Shown piece after piece: positions 7,717 to 16,578 of a DNA stretch of 18,092 nucleotides. Below the pieces are notes generated by a model that saw only the letters and a program-made list of their open reading frames with translations, was not told the origin of the DNA and ran no database searches. The translations under genes were made by a program, and so were the position numbers. The stretch is from an uncultured Pelagibacteraceae bacterium (GTDB lineage: Bacteria; Pseudomonadota; Alphaproteobacteria; Pelagibacterales; Pelagibacteraceae). The DNA lies in the NCBI GenBank assembly GCA_902536205.1, contig CACAWM010000009.1, positions 1 through 18,092 of the forward strand, written 5' to 3'. Position 1 is the first letter of the stretch, and every line of letters begins with the position of its first letter.

Positions 7717-8319
7717 TTAATAGAGATTTTGAGCTGCTACCATTGAAAGTAACATTGGTAAAGAAAGAAGTGTGTTAGTTCTTGAAAATAACATTGCGAT
7801 TTTAGCTGAGGAAGCTTTTTCTTCTGGATTACATTCTATCATGCCTAAAGCTTTTTTTTGATTTGGCCAGATTACAAACCAAACATTATATGCCATTATA
7901 ATTCCTAACCACATACCTATGCCTATCGCAGTATTTTTGCCTCCAGATCCATCTAAACCTAATATCATAGCACTATGAACGTATCCGTTAATCCATGCTA
8001 ATATTAATCCAGATAAAACGGTGATTGCGGCAGCCCATCTAAAATAGAATAGTGCTGTAGGGGCAATTACTTTTCCTACTGCAGGTTTTTGTTCATCAGG
8101 AATTTTGGGCATACTTGGTATTTGAACAAAGTTGAAATACCACAACAAACCAATCCACATTATAGCTACAACTACATGAACAAATCTAAATAACCAACTC
8201 CAAAAGAGAGTATCAAAAGCAAATCCGTCACCAAAAAAGTGTAAGCCTAAAAATAATAAAATTGCTATTCCTACCGAAAGGTGAACTGTTTTTGATAAGG
8301 ATTGTAGTATACTTGTCAT
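7717..8319 (-). CDS. PuuD-like (urate oxidase N-terminal family) membrane protein, no cytochrome domain
   Basis: A 200-residue inner-membrane protein with about five hydrophobic helices (roughly 9-28, 42-62, 90-110, 132-152 and 180-196). Motifs such as RFVHVVVAIMWIGLLWYFNF at 45-64 and YNVWFVIWPNQKKALG at 144-159 resemble the membrane part of PuuD, a urate hydroxylase. Full-length PuuD has more helices and a C-terminal cytochrome c domain. Here the protein stops without a CxxCH haem motif, so urate oxidation cannot be claimed. Candidate haem-ligand histidines inside or near helices are His13, His27 and His48. It lies 26 bases downstream of uvrA and is probably transcribed with it. Function unknown; the family resemblance is from memory. 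Confidence 0.75.
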   Translation of the reverse strand: MTSILQSLSKTVHLSVGIAILLFLGLHFFGDGFAFDTLFWSWLFRFVHVVVAIMWIGLLWYFNFVQIPSMPKIPDEQKPAVGKVIAPTALFYFRWAAAITVLSGLILAWINGYVHSAMILGLDGSGGKNTAIGIGMWLGIIMAYNVWFVIWPNQKKALGMIECNPEEKASSAKIAMLFSRTNTLLSLPMLLSMVAAQNLY

Positions 8320-8345
8320 GATTCATTATAACATAATTTTTAATA

Positions 8346-11225
8346 TCAGGCAGTTTTTTTCATGGTATTTTCACCCATTATTTCTTTAATAAATTTACCA
8401 GTATAACTCTCTTTTACTGTTGATACTTTTTCAGGAGTACCTTCAGCGATTATTTTTCCACCATTTACTCCACCTTCTGGTCCCATATCAATAATATGAT
8501 CAGCAGTCTTTATAACATCCAAATTATGCTCAATTACTACGACTGTATTTCCAGTGTTAGCGAAGGCCTGAAGTATTTCTAATAACTTTTTAATATCATG
8601 TGAATGTAAACCTGTAGTAGGTTCATCTAATATGTATAAAGTTCGTCCGGTAGGTCGTTTCGATAGTTCTTTTGCAAGCTTTATTCTTTGTGCTTCACCA
8701 CCAGACAAAGTCGTCGCTTGCTGACCAATTTTCATATACCCTAATCCTACATGTTTTAAGGTAATTAATTTTGACCTGATACTTTGTATATTTTCAAAAA
8801 ACTCACACCCTTCATCAACAGTCATATCTAACACGTCAGCAATATTTTTATTTTTAAACCTTATTTCTAAAGTTTCTCTATTATATCTTGCACCTTTGCA
8901 TGTATCACAAGGAATAAAAACGTCTGGCAAAAAGTGCATTTCATAAGTTATTACACCGTCGCCCTCACATGTTTCACATCTTCCGCCTTTTACATTAAAT
9001 GAATATCTCCCAACCTTATAACCTCTAGCTTTTGACTCGGGCAATCCAGCAAACCATTCTCTTATTGGACCGAATGCACCAGTATATGTTGCAGGGTTAG
9101 ATCTAGGTGTTCTTCCAATAGGTGACTGATCGATATCAATTATTTTGTCAATTAATTCAGTTCCTTTGAAACCAGTGAAAGCTTTAGGAACTTTACGACT
9201 TTTATTTTTATTTAACATTAAATTAAAAGCATTGTACAAAGTATGTAAAATTAATGTTGATTTACCACTTCCAGAAACTCCTGTAACGCATGTAAAAGTT
9301 CCTACTGGTATTTTAAGATTTACTTTCTTTAAATTATTCCCACTCGCTCCATTTATTTCGATGAATCTACCATTTTTAGCAGATCTTCTTTTTTTGGGAA
9401 TTGCTATAAATTTTTTTCCAGATAAATAGTCACCAGTTATGCTTTTTTCATTAGAAATAATTTCTTTGACAGTTCCATTTGCAACTATTTGCCCTCCATT
9501 TAATCCAGCTTCAGGACCAATATCTATAATATGATCTGAATTTTCCATCGTTTCAATATCATGCTCGACAACAATCACAGTATTTCCTAGATCTCTTAAT
9601 TTTTTAAGTGCTTTTATTAATTTTTTATTATCTCTTTGATGCAAACCTATTGAAGGCTCATCTAACACGTATAAAACACCTGTTAGACCTGAACCAATCT
9701 GAGAAGCCAATCTTATTCTTTGCGCTTCACCTCCAGACAAAGTACCTGACTCTCTTGATAAGGTTAAATAATTTAAACCAACATTTAAAAGGAAGTTAAG
9801 TCTCTCGTTAATTTCTTTCAAAATATGTTGAGCTATTTTGTTTTCACGTTCGGTAAAAACATTTTGTAAATTTTCAAACCATTTTTGAGCATCAGCAATT
9901 GATTTTTCTGTAACCTCACTAATATTCAAAGTATTAATTTTTATACAAAGAGCTTCATCTTTCAATCTCATGCCTTTGCATTTTTCACAGTCTGTCTCAC
10001 TTTGATACTGAGATATTTCTTCTCGTTTCCATTCACTATCAGTTTCTAAATATCGTCTTTCAAGATTGTTAATTACACCTTCAAATGTTTTTTTAGTAGT
10101 ATAAGACTCATATCCATCATCATATGAAAATTTTATTTCCTCTTCATCTGAACCGTATAAAATTACATCTTGAATTTTCTTTGGAATTTTTTTCCATGTA
10201 TCTGTCATTGATATTTTATAATGTTTAGCAATCGATGCTAGAGTTTGTGCATAGTAAAGGGAGGTAGATTTAGCCCAAGGTTCTATTGCTCCATCTTGAA
10301 GACTTTTTTTTGGATCCGTAACAACTAGATTTGGGTCAACATTAAGATTGTGTCCTATTCCCTCACATTCTTCGCATGCACCATAAGGAGAGTTGAATGA
10401 AAATAATCTTGGCTCTATTTCTTCAATAGTAAAGCCACTTTCGGGGCATGAAAACTTTGAAGAAAAAGTTATAGTTTCACGTTTTCTGAATTTCTTTGGT
10501 AACGTCTCATTTTCATACTCTACAACTAGTAATCCGTTAGAGAGATTTACAGCTGTTTCAACACTGTCAGCTAATCTGTTTCCGAGGTTTGAGTTAAGAA
10601 TAACTCTATCAACAATTATGGAAATTTCGTGTTTAAGTTTTTTATTAAGATCTGGAAATTCTTCTATATTTAAATATTTTCCATCAACTTTAATTTTTGT
10701 AAAACCTCTTTTTTTGTAATTCAAAATTTCTTTTTTATATTCACCTTTTCTCCCTCTGACTATTGGAGCAAGTAGATATATGGTACTATCTTTAGGTAAT
10801 TTCTTAATTTTATCAACCATTTCACTTATTGGCTGAGATACTATAGGTTTGCCGGTGAACGGAGAATAAGGAATCCCAACTCTTGCAAAAAGTACCCTCA
10901 TATAGTCATAAATTTCTGTAACAGTTGCAACTGTTGATCTAGGGTTTTTAGATGTATTCTTCTGTTCAATTGATATAGCCGGACTTAGACCTTCAATTAA
11001 ATCTACTTTAGGTTTTTTCATTTTATCTAAAAATTGTCTTGCGTAAGAAGAAAGGCTTTCTACATATCTCCTTTGTCCCTCCGCATATATTGTATCAAAA
11101 GCTAAAGATGATTTACCCGACCCAGAAAGACCAGTTATAACAACTAGTTTCTCTTTTGGGATCTCAAGAGAAACATTTTTTAAGTTGTGTTCTTTAGCGC
11201 CTTTTACAACGATTTTTTTCAACAT
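8346..11225 (-). CDS. uvrA: Excinuclease ABC subunit A
   Basis: Damage-recognition ATPase of nucleotide excision repair; it dimerises and loads UvrB onto lesions. Two ABC modules are visible: Walker [10 protein letters not shown] at about 32-40 and GVSGSGKST at about 649-657, with signatures [12 protein letters not shown] near 496 and [12 protein letters not shown] near 839. The C-terminal zinc module is complete (CETC and CDTC). The N-terminal one has CPESG and CEEC, lacking the second cysteine of its first pair, a variant I believe is common in alphaproteobacteria. Start choice: an upstream in-frame ATG at 11249 would add 8 residues. I prefer 11225 because the protein then begins [17 protein letters not shown], as in other UvrAs, and a TAGGGA motif sits 7-12 bases upstream. 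Length 959 residues. Confidence 0.95.
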   Translation of the reverse strand: MLKKIVVKGAKEHNLKNVSLEIPKEKLVVITGLSGSGKSSLAFDTIYAEGQRRYVESLSSYARQFLDKMKKPKVDLIEGLSPAISIEQKNTSKNPRSTVATVTEIYDYMRVLFARVGIPYSPFTGKPIVSQPISEMVDKIKKLPKDSTIYLLAPIVRGRKGEYKKEILNYKKRGFTKIKVDGKYLNIEEFPDLNKKLKHEISIIVDRVILNSNLGNRLADSVETAVNLSNGLLVVEYENETLPKKFRKRETITFSSKFSCPESGFTIEEIEPRLFSFNSPYGACEECEGIGHNLNVDPNLVVTDPKKSLQDGAIEPWAKSTSLYYAQTLASIAKHYKISMTDTWKKIPKKIQDVILYGSDEEEIKFSYDDGYESYTTKKTFEGVINNLERRYLETDSEWKREEISQYQSETDCEKCKGMRLKDEALCIKINTLNISEVTEKSIADAQKWFENLQNVFTERENKIAQHILKEINERLNFLLNVGLNYLTLSRESGTLSGGEAQRIRLASQIGSGLTGVLYVLDEPSIGLHQRDNKKLIKALKKLRDLGNTVIVVEHDIETMENSDHIIDIGPEAGLNGGQIVANGTVKEIISNEKSITGDYLSGKKFIAIPKKRRSAKNGRFIEINGASGNNLKKVNLKIPVGTFTCVTGVSGSGKSTLILHTLYNAFNLMLNKNKSRKVPKAFTGFKGTELIDKIIDIDQSPIGRTPRSNPATYTGAFGPIREWFAGLPESKARGYKVGRYSFNVKGGRCETCEGDGVITYEMHFLPDVFIPCDTCKGARYNRETLEIRFKNKNIADVLDMTVDEGCEFFENIQSIRSKLITLKHVGLGYMKIGQQATTLSGGEAQRIKLAKELSKRPTGRTLYILDEPTTGLHSHDIKKLLEILQAFANTGNTVVVIEHNLDVIKTADHIIDMGPEGGVNGGKIIAEGTPEKVSTVKESYTGKFIKEIMGENTMKKTA

Positions 11226-11325
11226 TTTTTTCCCTAAAATAACATACACCTTATAATTATCTGGTAATTATGATATAAATAAACACTTTTTATAAATTAT
11301 AAATCAAAATTTATTCAAAATTATT
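11226..11325. promoter_or_regulatory. Divergent uvrA/ssb intergenic region
   Basis: About 100 very A+T-rich bases separate the divergently read uvrA and ssb and must hold promoters for both transcripts. TATAAT-like hexamers occur on both strands (for example + strand 11252-11257), but none has a convincing -35 partner, so I do not place exact promoters. I looked for the alphaproteobacterial LexA box (GTTC-N7-GTTC, or GAAC spaced repeats) and for an E. coli-type SOS box and saw neither. Confidence 0.4.
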
Positions 11326-11784
11326 ATGGCTGGAAGTTTAAATAAAGTACAATTAATAGGTCGTTTAGGCGCAGACCCTGAAATTAAGCAAATGGTTAAC
11401 GGAAAAAGTGTTGCAAGATTAAGCATAGCAACAAGCCAAAACTGGAAAGACAAATCTAGTGGCGAGAGAAAAGAGAAAACCGAATGGCATAGAGTTGTGA
11501 TATTCAATGAGGGATTAGTTAATGTTGTTCAACAGTATGTAAAGAAGGGAGCTAACGTTTATATTGAAGGCCAATTAAGTACTAGAAAATGGAAAGACGA
11601 ATCTACCGGTCAAGACAAATATTCAACAGAAATTGTTCTTCAAGGATATAACTCGAGCTTAACAATGTTAGACAGCAGAAGTAGTAACGGTAATTCAAAT
11701 TTGGTCTCTGAGAATAAAAGCTCTTTACCTAACGACAGCCTAAATCAAGATAGCTCTGATTTAGACGATGAAATTCCTTTCTAA
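11326..11784 (+). CDS. ssb: Single-stranded DNA-binding protein
   Basis: Coats single-stranded DNA in replication, recombination and repair, and recruits partner enzymes through its C-terminal tip. The 152 residues have the OB fold at about 1-115, starting MAGSLNKVQLIGRLGADPE and including KTEWHRVVIF at 51-60 and GQLSTRKW at 82-89. A Ser/Asn-rich disordered linker follows, then the acidic tip DLDDEIPF, which ends in the typical SSB interaction motif. It begins the run leading to gyrA (6-base gap) and is divergent from uvrA, as in many proteobacteria. Confidence 0.97.
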   Translation: MAGSLNKVQLIGRLGADPEIKQMVNGKSVARLSIATSQNWKDKSSGERKEKTEWHRVVIFNEGLVNVVQQYVKKGANVYIEGQLSTRKWKDESTGQDKYSTEIVLQGYNSSLTMLDSRSSNGNSNLVSENKSSLPNDSLNQDSSDLDDEIPF

Positions 11785-11790
11785 AATTTC

Positions 11791-14364
11791 ATGGAAAAAA
11801 ATATTGTAGAGAATAACAAATCATTCAAACCTATTTTTGTACAAGATGAGATGAGCTCATCTTATCTGTCTTACGCAATGAGCGTAATTGTTAGTAGAGC
11901 TTTACCAGATGTAAGAGATGGATTAAAACCTGTTCATAGAAGAATCATTTACGCAATGTATAAAGGTGGTTACGATTGGTCTAAACCTTTTAGGAAATCA
12001 GCACGTATAGTCGGAGATGTAATTGGTAAATACCATCCCCATGGAGATCAATCTGTTTACGATGCATTAGTAAGACTAGTTCAAGACTTTTCAATGAGCG
12101 TACCATTAATAACGGGTCAGGGTAATTTTGGATCTATTGATGGAGATCCGCCTGCAGCTATGAGGTACACAGAAACTAAATTAGGTAAGATTGCACAATT
12201 TTTAACAGAGGATTTAGAAAAAAACACTGTTAATTATAGAAGTAATTATGATGAAACTGAAAAAGAACCAGAAGTTTTGCCCTCACAATATCCGAATATT
12301 TTGGTTAATGGAGCTGGTGGTATTGCAGTGGGTATGGCGACAAGTATTCCTCCTCATAACTTAGGTGAAATTATTAACGGCACTGTAGCTTACATTAATA
12401 ATAAAGATATAACTATTACTCAATTAATGAAGCATGTTCCAGGACCAGATTTTCCAACCGGGGGAATAATTATAGGAAAAGATATTATCAAACAAGGATA
12501 CAATAAAGGAAGGGGCTCATTTAAAATTAGAGGTGAAATTGAACTAGAGGAAAAAAAAGGTGGTAGAGAGACCTTAATTATAAAATCAATTCCCTATCAA
12601 GTAAATAAGTCAATTCTAATCGAGAAGATAGCTCAGCTTGTTAGAGATAAAAAAATTGAAGGTATTAGAGATATAAGAGATGAATCAAATAGGGAAGGTA
12701 TCAGAGTTGTAATTGAATTAAGAAAAGGAGTGGAACCTGAAACTATAAGAAGACTGCTTTATAAACTAACTAATATTGAAAGTTCTTTCGGTTTTAACAC
12801 TTTAGCAATAGTAAACAATAAACCAAAGATTTTAAATTTAAAAGAATTTATTTCTGAATTTTTAAAATTTAGAGAAGATACAGTTTTAAAAAGAATAAAA
12901 TACGATTTAAAAAAAGCTGAAGAGCGAGCGCATATTTTAATTGGTTTAGCAACTGCAGTTGAGAATATTGACGAGGTAATAAAGATTATTAAAAATTCAA
13001 AAAATACTGAGATTGCGAAAAAAAATTTATTATCAAAAAAATGGAAAATTAAAAAAAGTATAAAATTAATTTCTAAAATTGAAAGAAAAAAAAATATTTC
13101 TTCTTATTCATTATCCTTAGAGCAGGTTGATGCAATCCTTGAATTAAGATTACAAAAACTTACAGCATATGGTATTGGAGAAATTGAAAGTGAAATAAAT
13201 AAGATTGCAGATTTAATATTACAATATAATAAAATTATTAATTCAAAAAAAGAACTCAATAAACTAATTATTGATGAACTAGAGAATATTAAAACCAAAT
13301 TTGCAAAACCAAGAAAAACAAAAATTATAGATGCAGTTCTTAATTACAATATAGAGGAAACAATACAGAAAGAATCTGTAGTAATAAGCATTACTAATCA
13401 AGGATATATAAAACGAAGTCCTTTAAGTTCTTTAAAGGCTCAAAAGCGTGGTGGAAAAGGTAAAACTGGTATATCTACAAGAGAAGAAGATTTCGTTGTT
13501 CAAATATTTACTGCTAACACACATACACCTGTTTTATTTTTTTCAACTCAAGGATTGGTTTATAAGATTAAAGCTCACAAAATTCCAGAAGGCACTGCTG
13601 CTTCAAAAGGAAAATCAATATTTAATATTCTTCCATTAAAAAGCCATCATTCAATAAGTTCTATTATGCCTTTACCAGAGGATGAGTCAGAATGGAAAAA
13701 TTTGATGGTTATTTTTGCAACATCTAAAGGAAATATTAGAAAAAATACACTGGAGGATTTTATTAACATAAATAATAGTGGAAAAATTGCTATGAAACTA
13801 GATCAAGACGATAAGATCATAGGTGTAAAGATCTGTAGGGATGATCAAGACATTTTACTAAGCTCGCAATTTGGAAAATGTATAAGGTTTAAGTCAAAAA
13901 AATTAAGATTATTTAAGGGCAGATCCTCAAAAGGCATTAAAGGAATACAACTTAAAGATAACGATAAAGTTATCTCATTGTCTATTCTGGATAATTCTAA
14001 TATAGATCCAAAAACATTAAAAAAGGACAAACAAATAAAAAATGGTGTAAATAAATTTATTTTATCTGTATCAGAAAATGGCTACGGGAAACGATCCTCT
14101 TACTTGGATTATAGAGTTACAAATAGAGGAGGAAAAGGCATTATAGGAATTATAAACTCACCACGAAATGGTAATATCGCATCCTCATTAGTTGTTAGCG
14201 AAAATGATGAAATAATTTTATCAACTGATAAAGGAAGTATAATGCGTTGTGCTGTAAAAGAAATTAGAGTTGCAGGCCGTAATACACAAGGTGTGAGAAT
14301 AAAAAAACTATCAGGTAGCGAAAAAGTAGTTTCCGTTATAAAGATTGAAGACAATATTCAATAA
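11791..14364 (+). CDS. gyrA: DNA gyrase subunit A
   Basis: Breakage-reunion subunit of gyrase, which introduces negative supercoils with GyrB. The 857 residues include the N-terminal winged-helix and tower region with catalytic Tyr126 in PAAMRYTE, and a C-terminal beta-pinwheel. The GyrA box QKRGGKG at about 551-557 and the overall length favour GyrA over ParC. A repeat of the box theme, NRGGKGIIG, lies near 775. In the quinolone-determining region the sequence is HPHGDQSVYD (82-91): Gln87 stands where E. coli has Ser83, and Asp91 matches Asp87. The C-terminus lacks a long acidic tail. coaD starts right after the stop. Confidence 0.96.
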   Translation: MEKNIVENNKSFKPIFVQDEMSSSYLSYAMSVIVSRALPDVRDGLKPVHRRIIYAMYKGGYDWSKPFRKSARIVGDVIGKYHPHGDQSVYDALVRLVQDFSMSVPLITGQGNFGSIDGDPPAAMRYTETKLGKIAQFLTEDLEKNTVNYRSNYDETEKEPEVLPSQYPNILVNGAGGIAVGMATSIPPHNLGEIINGTVAYINNKDITITQLMKHVPGPDFPTGGIIIGKDIIKQGYNKGRGSFKIRGEIELEEKKGGRETLIIKSIPYQVNKSILIEKIAQLVRDKKIEGIRDIRDESNREGIRVVIELRKGVEPETIRRLLYKLTNIESSFGFNTLAIVNNKPKILNLKEFISEFLKFREDTVLKRIKYDLKKAEERAHILIGLATAVENIDEVIKIIKNSKNTEIAKKNLLSKKWKIKKSIKLISKIERKKNISSYSLSLEQVDAILELRLQKLTAYGIGEIESEINKIADLILQYNKIINSKKELNKLIIDELENIKTKFAKPRKTKIIDAVLNYNIEETIQKESVVISITNQGYIKRSPLSSLKAQKRGGKGKTGISTREEDFVVQIFTANTHTPVLFFSTQGLVYKIKAHKIPEGTAASKGKSIFNILPLKSHHSISSIMPLPEDESEWKNLMVIFATSKGNIRKNTLEDFININNSGKIAMKLDQDDKIIGVKICRDDQDILLSSQFGKCIRFKSKKLRLFKGRSSKGIKGIQLKDNDKVISLSILDNSNIDPKTLKKDKQIKNGVNKFILSVSENGYGKRSSYLDYRVTNRGGKGIIGIINSPRNGNIASSLVVSENDEIILSTDKGSIMRCAVKEIRVAGRNTQGVRIKKLSGSEKVVSVIKIEDNIQ

Positions 14365-14365
14365 A

Positions 14366-14854
14366 ATGAGAATAGCTATTTATCCAGGCACATTTGACCC
14401 TATTACATACGGACATATTGACGTAATTAAAAAATCTTTAAATATATTTGATAAATTAATTGTTGCCACAACTGATAATATTAACAAAAACTACCATTTT
14501 TCAATTGAAGATAGATTAAGTATTATTAATAATTCTTTGTTTAATGATCTAAAATTAAGTAAAAACAAAATTAAGGTTGTTGCATTTGATAACTTAACTA
14601 TAGATTTGTGTAAAAAATATAAAGCTTGGACAATTATAAGAGGTTTAAGAGCAGTTTCAGATTTTGAATATGAATTTCAACTTGCCGGAATGAATAAAAA
14701 ACTTAATTCAAAAATCGAAACTATGTTTTTAATGTCAGATATAGAAAACCAGATAATTTCCTCAAAATTTGTTAAAGAAATTGCAAGTTTAGGTGGAAAC
14801 ATAGATAAATTTGTAACAAGATCAGTTGTGAAACTCTTTAAAAATAAATTTTAA
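14366..14854 (+). CDS. coaD: Pantetheine-phosphate adenylyltransferase
   Basis: Catalyses the fourth step of coenzyme A synthesis, joining 4'-phosphopantetheine and ATP to form dephospho-CoA. The 162 residues fit the bacterial CoaD size. The nucleotidyltransferase motif TYGH lies at 14-17 inside YPGTFDPITYGH. RGLRAVSDFEYEFQLAGMN at 92-110 and the ATP-binding ISSKFVKE at 131-138 are both characteristic. An in-frame ATG at 14345 lies inside gyrA; 14366 is preferred because MRIAIYPGTFDP is the usual N-terminus, and it sits one base after the gyrA stop. The stop codon overlaps the start of the cyclophilin gene by one base. Confidence 0.95.
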   Translation: MRIAIYPGTFDPITYGHIDVIKKSLNIFDKLIVATTDNINKNYHFSIEDRLSIINNSLFNDLKLSKNKIKVVAFDNLTIDLCKKYKAWTIIRGLRAVSDFEYEFQLAGMNKKLNSKIETMFLMSDIENQIISSKFVKEIASLGGNIDKFVTRSVVKLFKNKF

Positions 14855-15411
14855 TGAAACAAGTTATCTATTTATTTATCATTTTTTTTAGTTTAGTAAG
14901 TACTAAAGTTAATGCACAAAATAATATTATGATTCTTAAATTAACATATGGTGAAGTTGAAATAGAACTTTACCCTGATAAAGCTCCAAACCATGTAAAA
15001 AGATTCAAAGAACTATCTGATGGTGGTAAATATGATGGAGTAGTTTTCCATAGAGTAATAGATGGTTTTATGGCTCAAACGGGTGATGTGAAATTTGGAA
15101 ATTCTAATAGTTCAGATTTTGATTTATCTCTAGCCGGAACTGGAGGATCAGATCTACCAAATTTAAAAGCAGAATTCACTGATATAGCTCATACGAGAGG
15201 AATTATTTCTGCAGCTAGATCAGCTGATCCTGACAGCGCAAATAGTCAATTTTTTATATGTTTTGACTCAGCACCTCATTTAGATAGACAATATTCAGCA
15301 TTTGGTAAAGTGACCAAAGGAATGGAGTTTATAGATATGATTAAAAAAGGTGACCCAAACAGTGGTGCTGTTTTAGATCCAGATAAAATAATTTCTCTTA
15401 GATCAAAATAA
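14854..15411 (+). CDS. Exported cyclophilin-type peptidyl-prolyl isomerase
   Basis: Speeds cis-trans isomerisation of proline bonds. A Sec-type signal peptide is visible at residues 1-21: a Lys near the start, a hydrophobic core and a VNA cleavage motif before Gln22. The enzyme is thus expected in the periplasm, helping fold exported proteins. The 185-residue protein keeps the cyclophilin active-site elements FHRVIDGFMAQTGD at 65-78 (Arg67, Gln75) and SQFF at 131-134. At the position of the human CypA tryptophan there is His142 (PHLDRQYSAFGKV), as in many bacterial cyclophilins that bind cyclosporin poorly. It is coupled to coaD by a TAATG overlap and sits 6 bases before tgt. The ppiA/ppiB name is left open. 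Confidence 0.93.
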   Translation: MKQVIYLFIIFFSLVSTKVNAQNNIMILKLTYGEVEIELYPDKAPNHVKRFKELSDGGKYDGVVFHRVIDGFMAQTGDVKFGNSNSSDFDLSLAGTGGSDLPNLKAEFTDIAHTRGIISAARSADPDSANSQFFICFDSAPHLDRQYSAFGKVTKGMEFIDMIKKGDPNSGAVLDPDKIISLRSK

Positions 15412-15417
15412 CATTAA

Positions 15418-16533
15418 ATGTCCAATAAAGAATTTTCTTTTGAGTTAATTACTCAAGACGACAAAGCTAGATTAGGTAAAATTTTTACCACAAGAGGAAT
15501 AATAGATACCCCTGCCTTCATGCCTGTAGGAACACAAGGAACTGTAAAAGGAATTTTCACAAATGATCTTTTAGAAACTAATACTCAAATCATTTTAGGG
15601 AATACTTATCATTTATTACTTAGACCAGGAACTAAAATCTTAAATAATTTTAAAGGTCTACATAATTTTATGAATTGGAATAGACCAATTTTAACAGACT
15701 CGGGTGGATATCAAATAATGTCCTTATCAAAATTTAATAAAATAGATTTAAAGTTAGGTGCAATATTTAATTCTCATATAGATGGAAAAAAAATTATTTT
15801 AAGCCCGGAAAAAAGTATTCAAGTTCAAAAATCTATAAATTCAGATATTATAATGGTCTTAGATGAGTGTCCGAAATTAACAAAAGATAAAAAAATTTTA
15901 TCAAATGCTATCGACACATCGACCAAATGGGCAAAACGAAGCAAAATTGAATTTGGAAACAATAAATCCAAAGGTCTTTTTGGAATAACTCAAGGAGGTT
16001 TATATAAAGATTTAAGAATCGAGAGTATTGAAAAATTAATTGAAATTAATTTTAATGGCTATGCAATGGGTGGATTAGCTGTTGGTGAAAAACAATCAGA
16101 CATGTTTCAGATTCTTAATGAAACTACTGGTTACTTACCAAAATATAAACCAAGATATTTAATGGGTGTTGGAACTCCTTCTGATATACTGGGAGCAGTC
16201 AATGAAGGTATAGACATGTTTGACTGTGTAATGCCGACCAGATCAGGTAGAACAGGTTTAGCTTTTACTTGGGATGGTAAAGTCAATTTAAAAAACTCAA
16301 GATATCAAAATGATGAATCGCCGTTAGATGAAAATTGTAAAATTAGAGACTTAAACAAATACTCTAAAAGTTATTTAAATCATCTTGTAAAATCTAATGA
16401 AATGATGGCTTCAATGCTAATATCCTTACATAATATATACTTTTATCAACAATTTATGCGCGAAATTCGATCTAGTATAAAAAATGGCACATTCAAATCC
16501 TTCTATAAAAAATATATAAAATTATTTGATTAA
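15418..16533 (+). CDS. tgt: Queuine/preQ1 tRNA-guanine transglycosylase with altered zinc site
   Basis: Exchanges guanine 34 of tRNAs with GUN anticodons for the queuosine precursor preQ1. The 371-residue length is normal. Catalytic residues are present: Asp94 in DSGGYQ (general acid/base) and Asp269 in FDCVMPTRSGR (nucleophile). Substrate-loop GGLAVGE at 218-224 is of the bacterial preQ1 type rather than the eukaryotic GGLSGGE. The structural zinc site is unusual. Family members have C-x-C-x2-C then a histidine, 31 residues from the first Cys in Zymomonas mobilis. Here Cys307 and His338 keep that 31-residue spacing, but the second and third cysteines are Ile309 and Leu312 (NCKIRDLNKYSK). The frame is clean on both sides, so this is substitution, not a frameshift. 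queA, often the gene just before tgt, is absent here. Confidence 0.94.
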   Translation: MSNKEFSFELITQDDKARLGKIFTTRGIIDTPAFMPVGTQGTVKGIFTNDLLETNTQIILGNTYHLLLRPGTKILNNFKGLHNFMNWNRPILTDSGGYQIMSLSKFNKIDLKLGAIFNSHIDGKKIILSPEKSIQVQKSINSDIIMVLDECPKLTKDKKILSNAIDTSTKWAKRSKIEFGNNKSKGLFGITQGGLYKDLRIESIEKLIEINFNGYAMGGLAVGEKQSDMFQILNETTGYLPKYKPRYLMGVGTPSDILGAVNEGIDMFDCVMPTRSGRTGLAFTWDGKVNLKNSRYQNDESPLDENCKIRDLNKYSKSYLNHLVKSNEMMASMLISLHNIYFYQQFMREIRSSIKNGTFKSFYKKYIKLFD

Positions 16534-16537
16534 ATAT

Positions 16538-16577
16538 TTGAAATTTATTTAATTTGTATATAAAAGATCAATCTTTT
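16538..16577 (+). promoter_or_regulatory. Possible tRNA-Lys promoter and A+T-rich inverted repeat
   Basis: The 45-base gap between tgt and tRNA-Lys has TTGAAA at 16538-16543 and TATAAA at 16559-16564 (15-base spacer, short of ideal), which would start transcription a few bases before the tRNA. Overlapping the start region is a perfect inverted repeat, AAAAGAT at 16562-16568 and ATCTTTT at 16571-16577, with two bases between. It could instead be a weak hairpin ending tgt, or chance in A+T-rich sequence. Confidence 0.3.
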
Positions 16578-16578
16578 A

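Noticed and set aside
9145..9429. Open frame opposite uvrA (also those at 9608-9799 and 10393-10719)
   Set aside because: Long antisense frames are expected shadows of a long conserved gene; their translations show no recognisable domain.
10370..10450. Loss of a zinc cysteine in the first UvrA zinc module (CPESG)
   Set aside because: As I recall, the same CPxSG variant is common in alphaproteobacterial UvrA, so it is not specific to this sequence.
11226..11325. LexA/SOS box between uvrA and ssb
   Set aside because: This pair is SOS-controlled in E. coli, so I looked for spaced GTTC or GAAC repeats and for CTG-N10-CAG. Nothing convincing is present.
11791..14364. ParC instead of GyrA
   Set aside because: Length of 857 residues, the QKRGGKG GyrA box and linkage to ssb and coaD favour GyrA.
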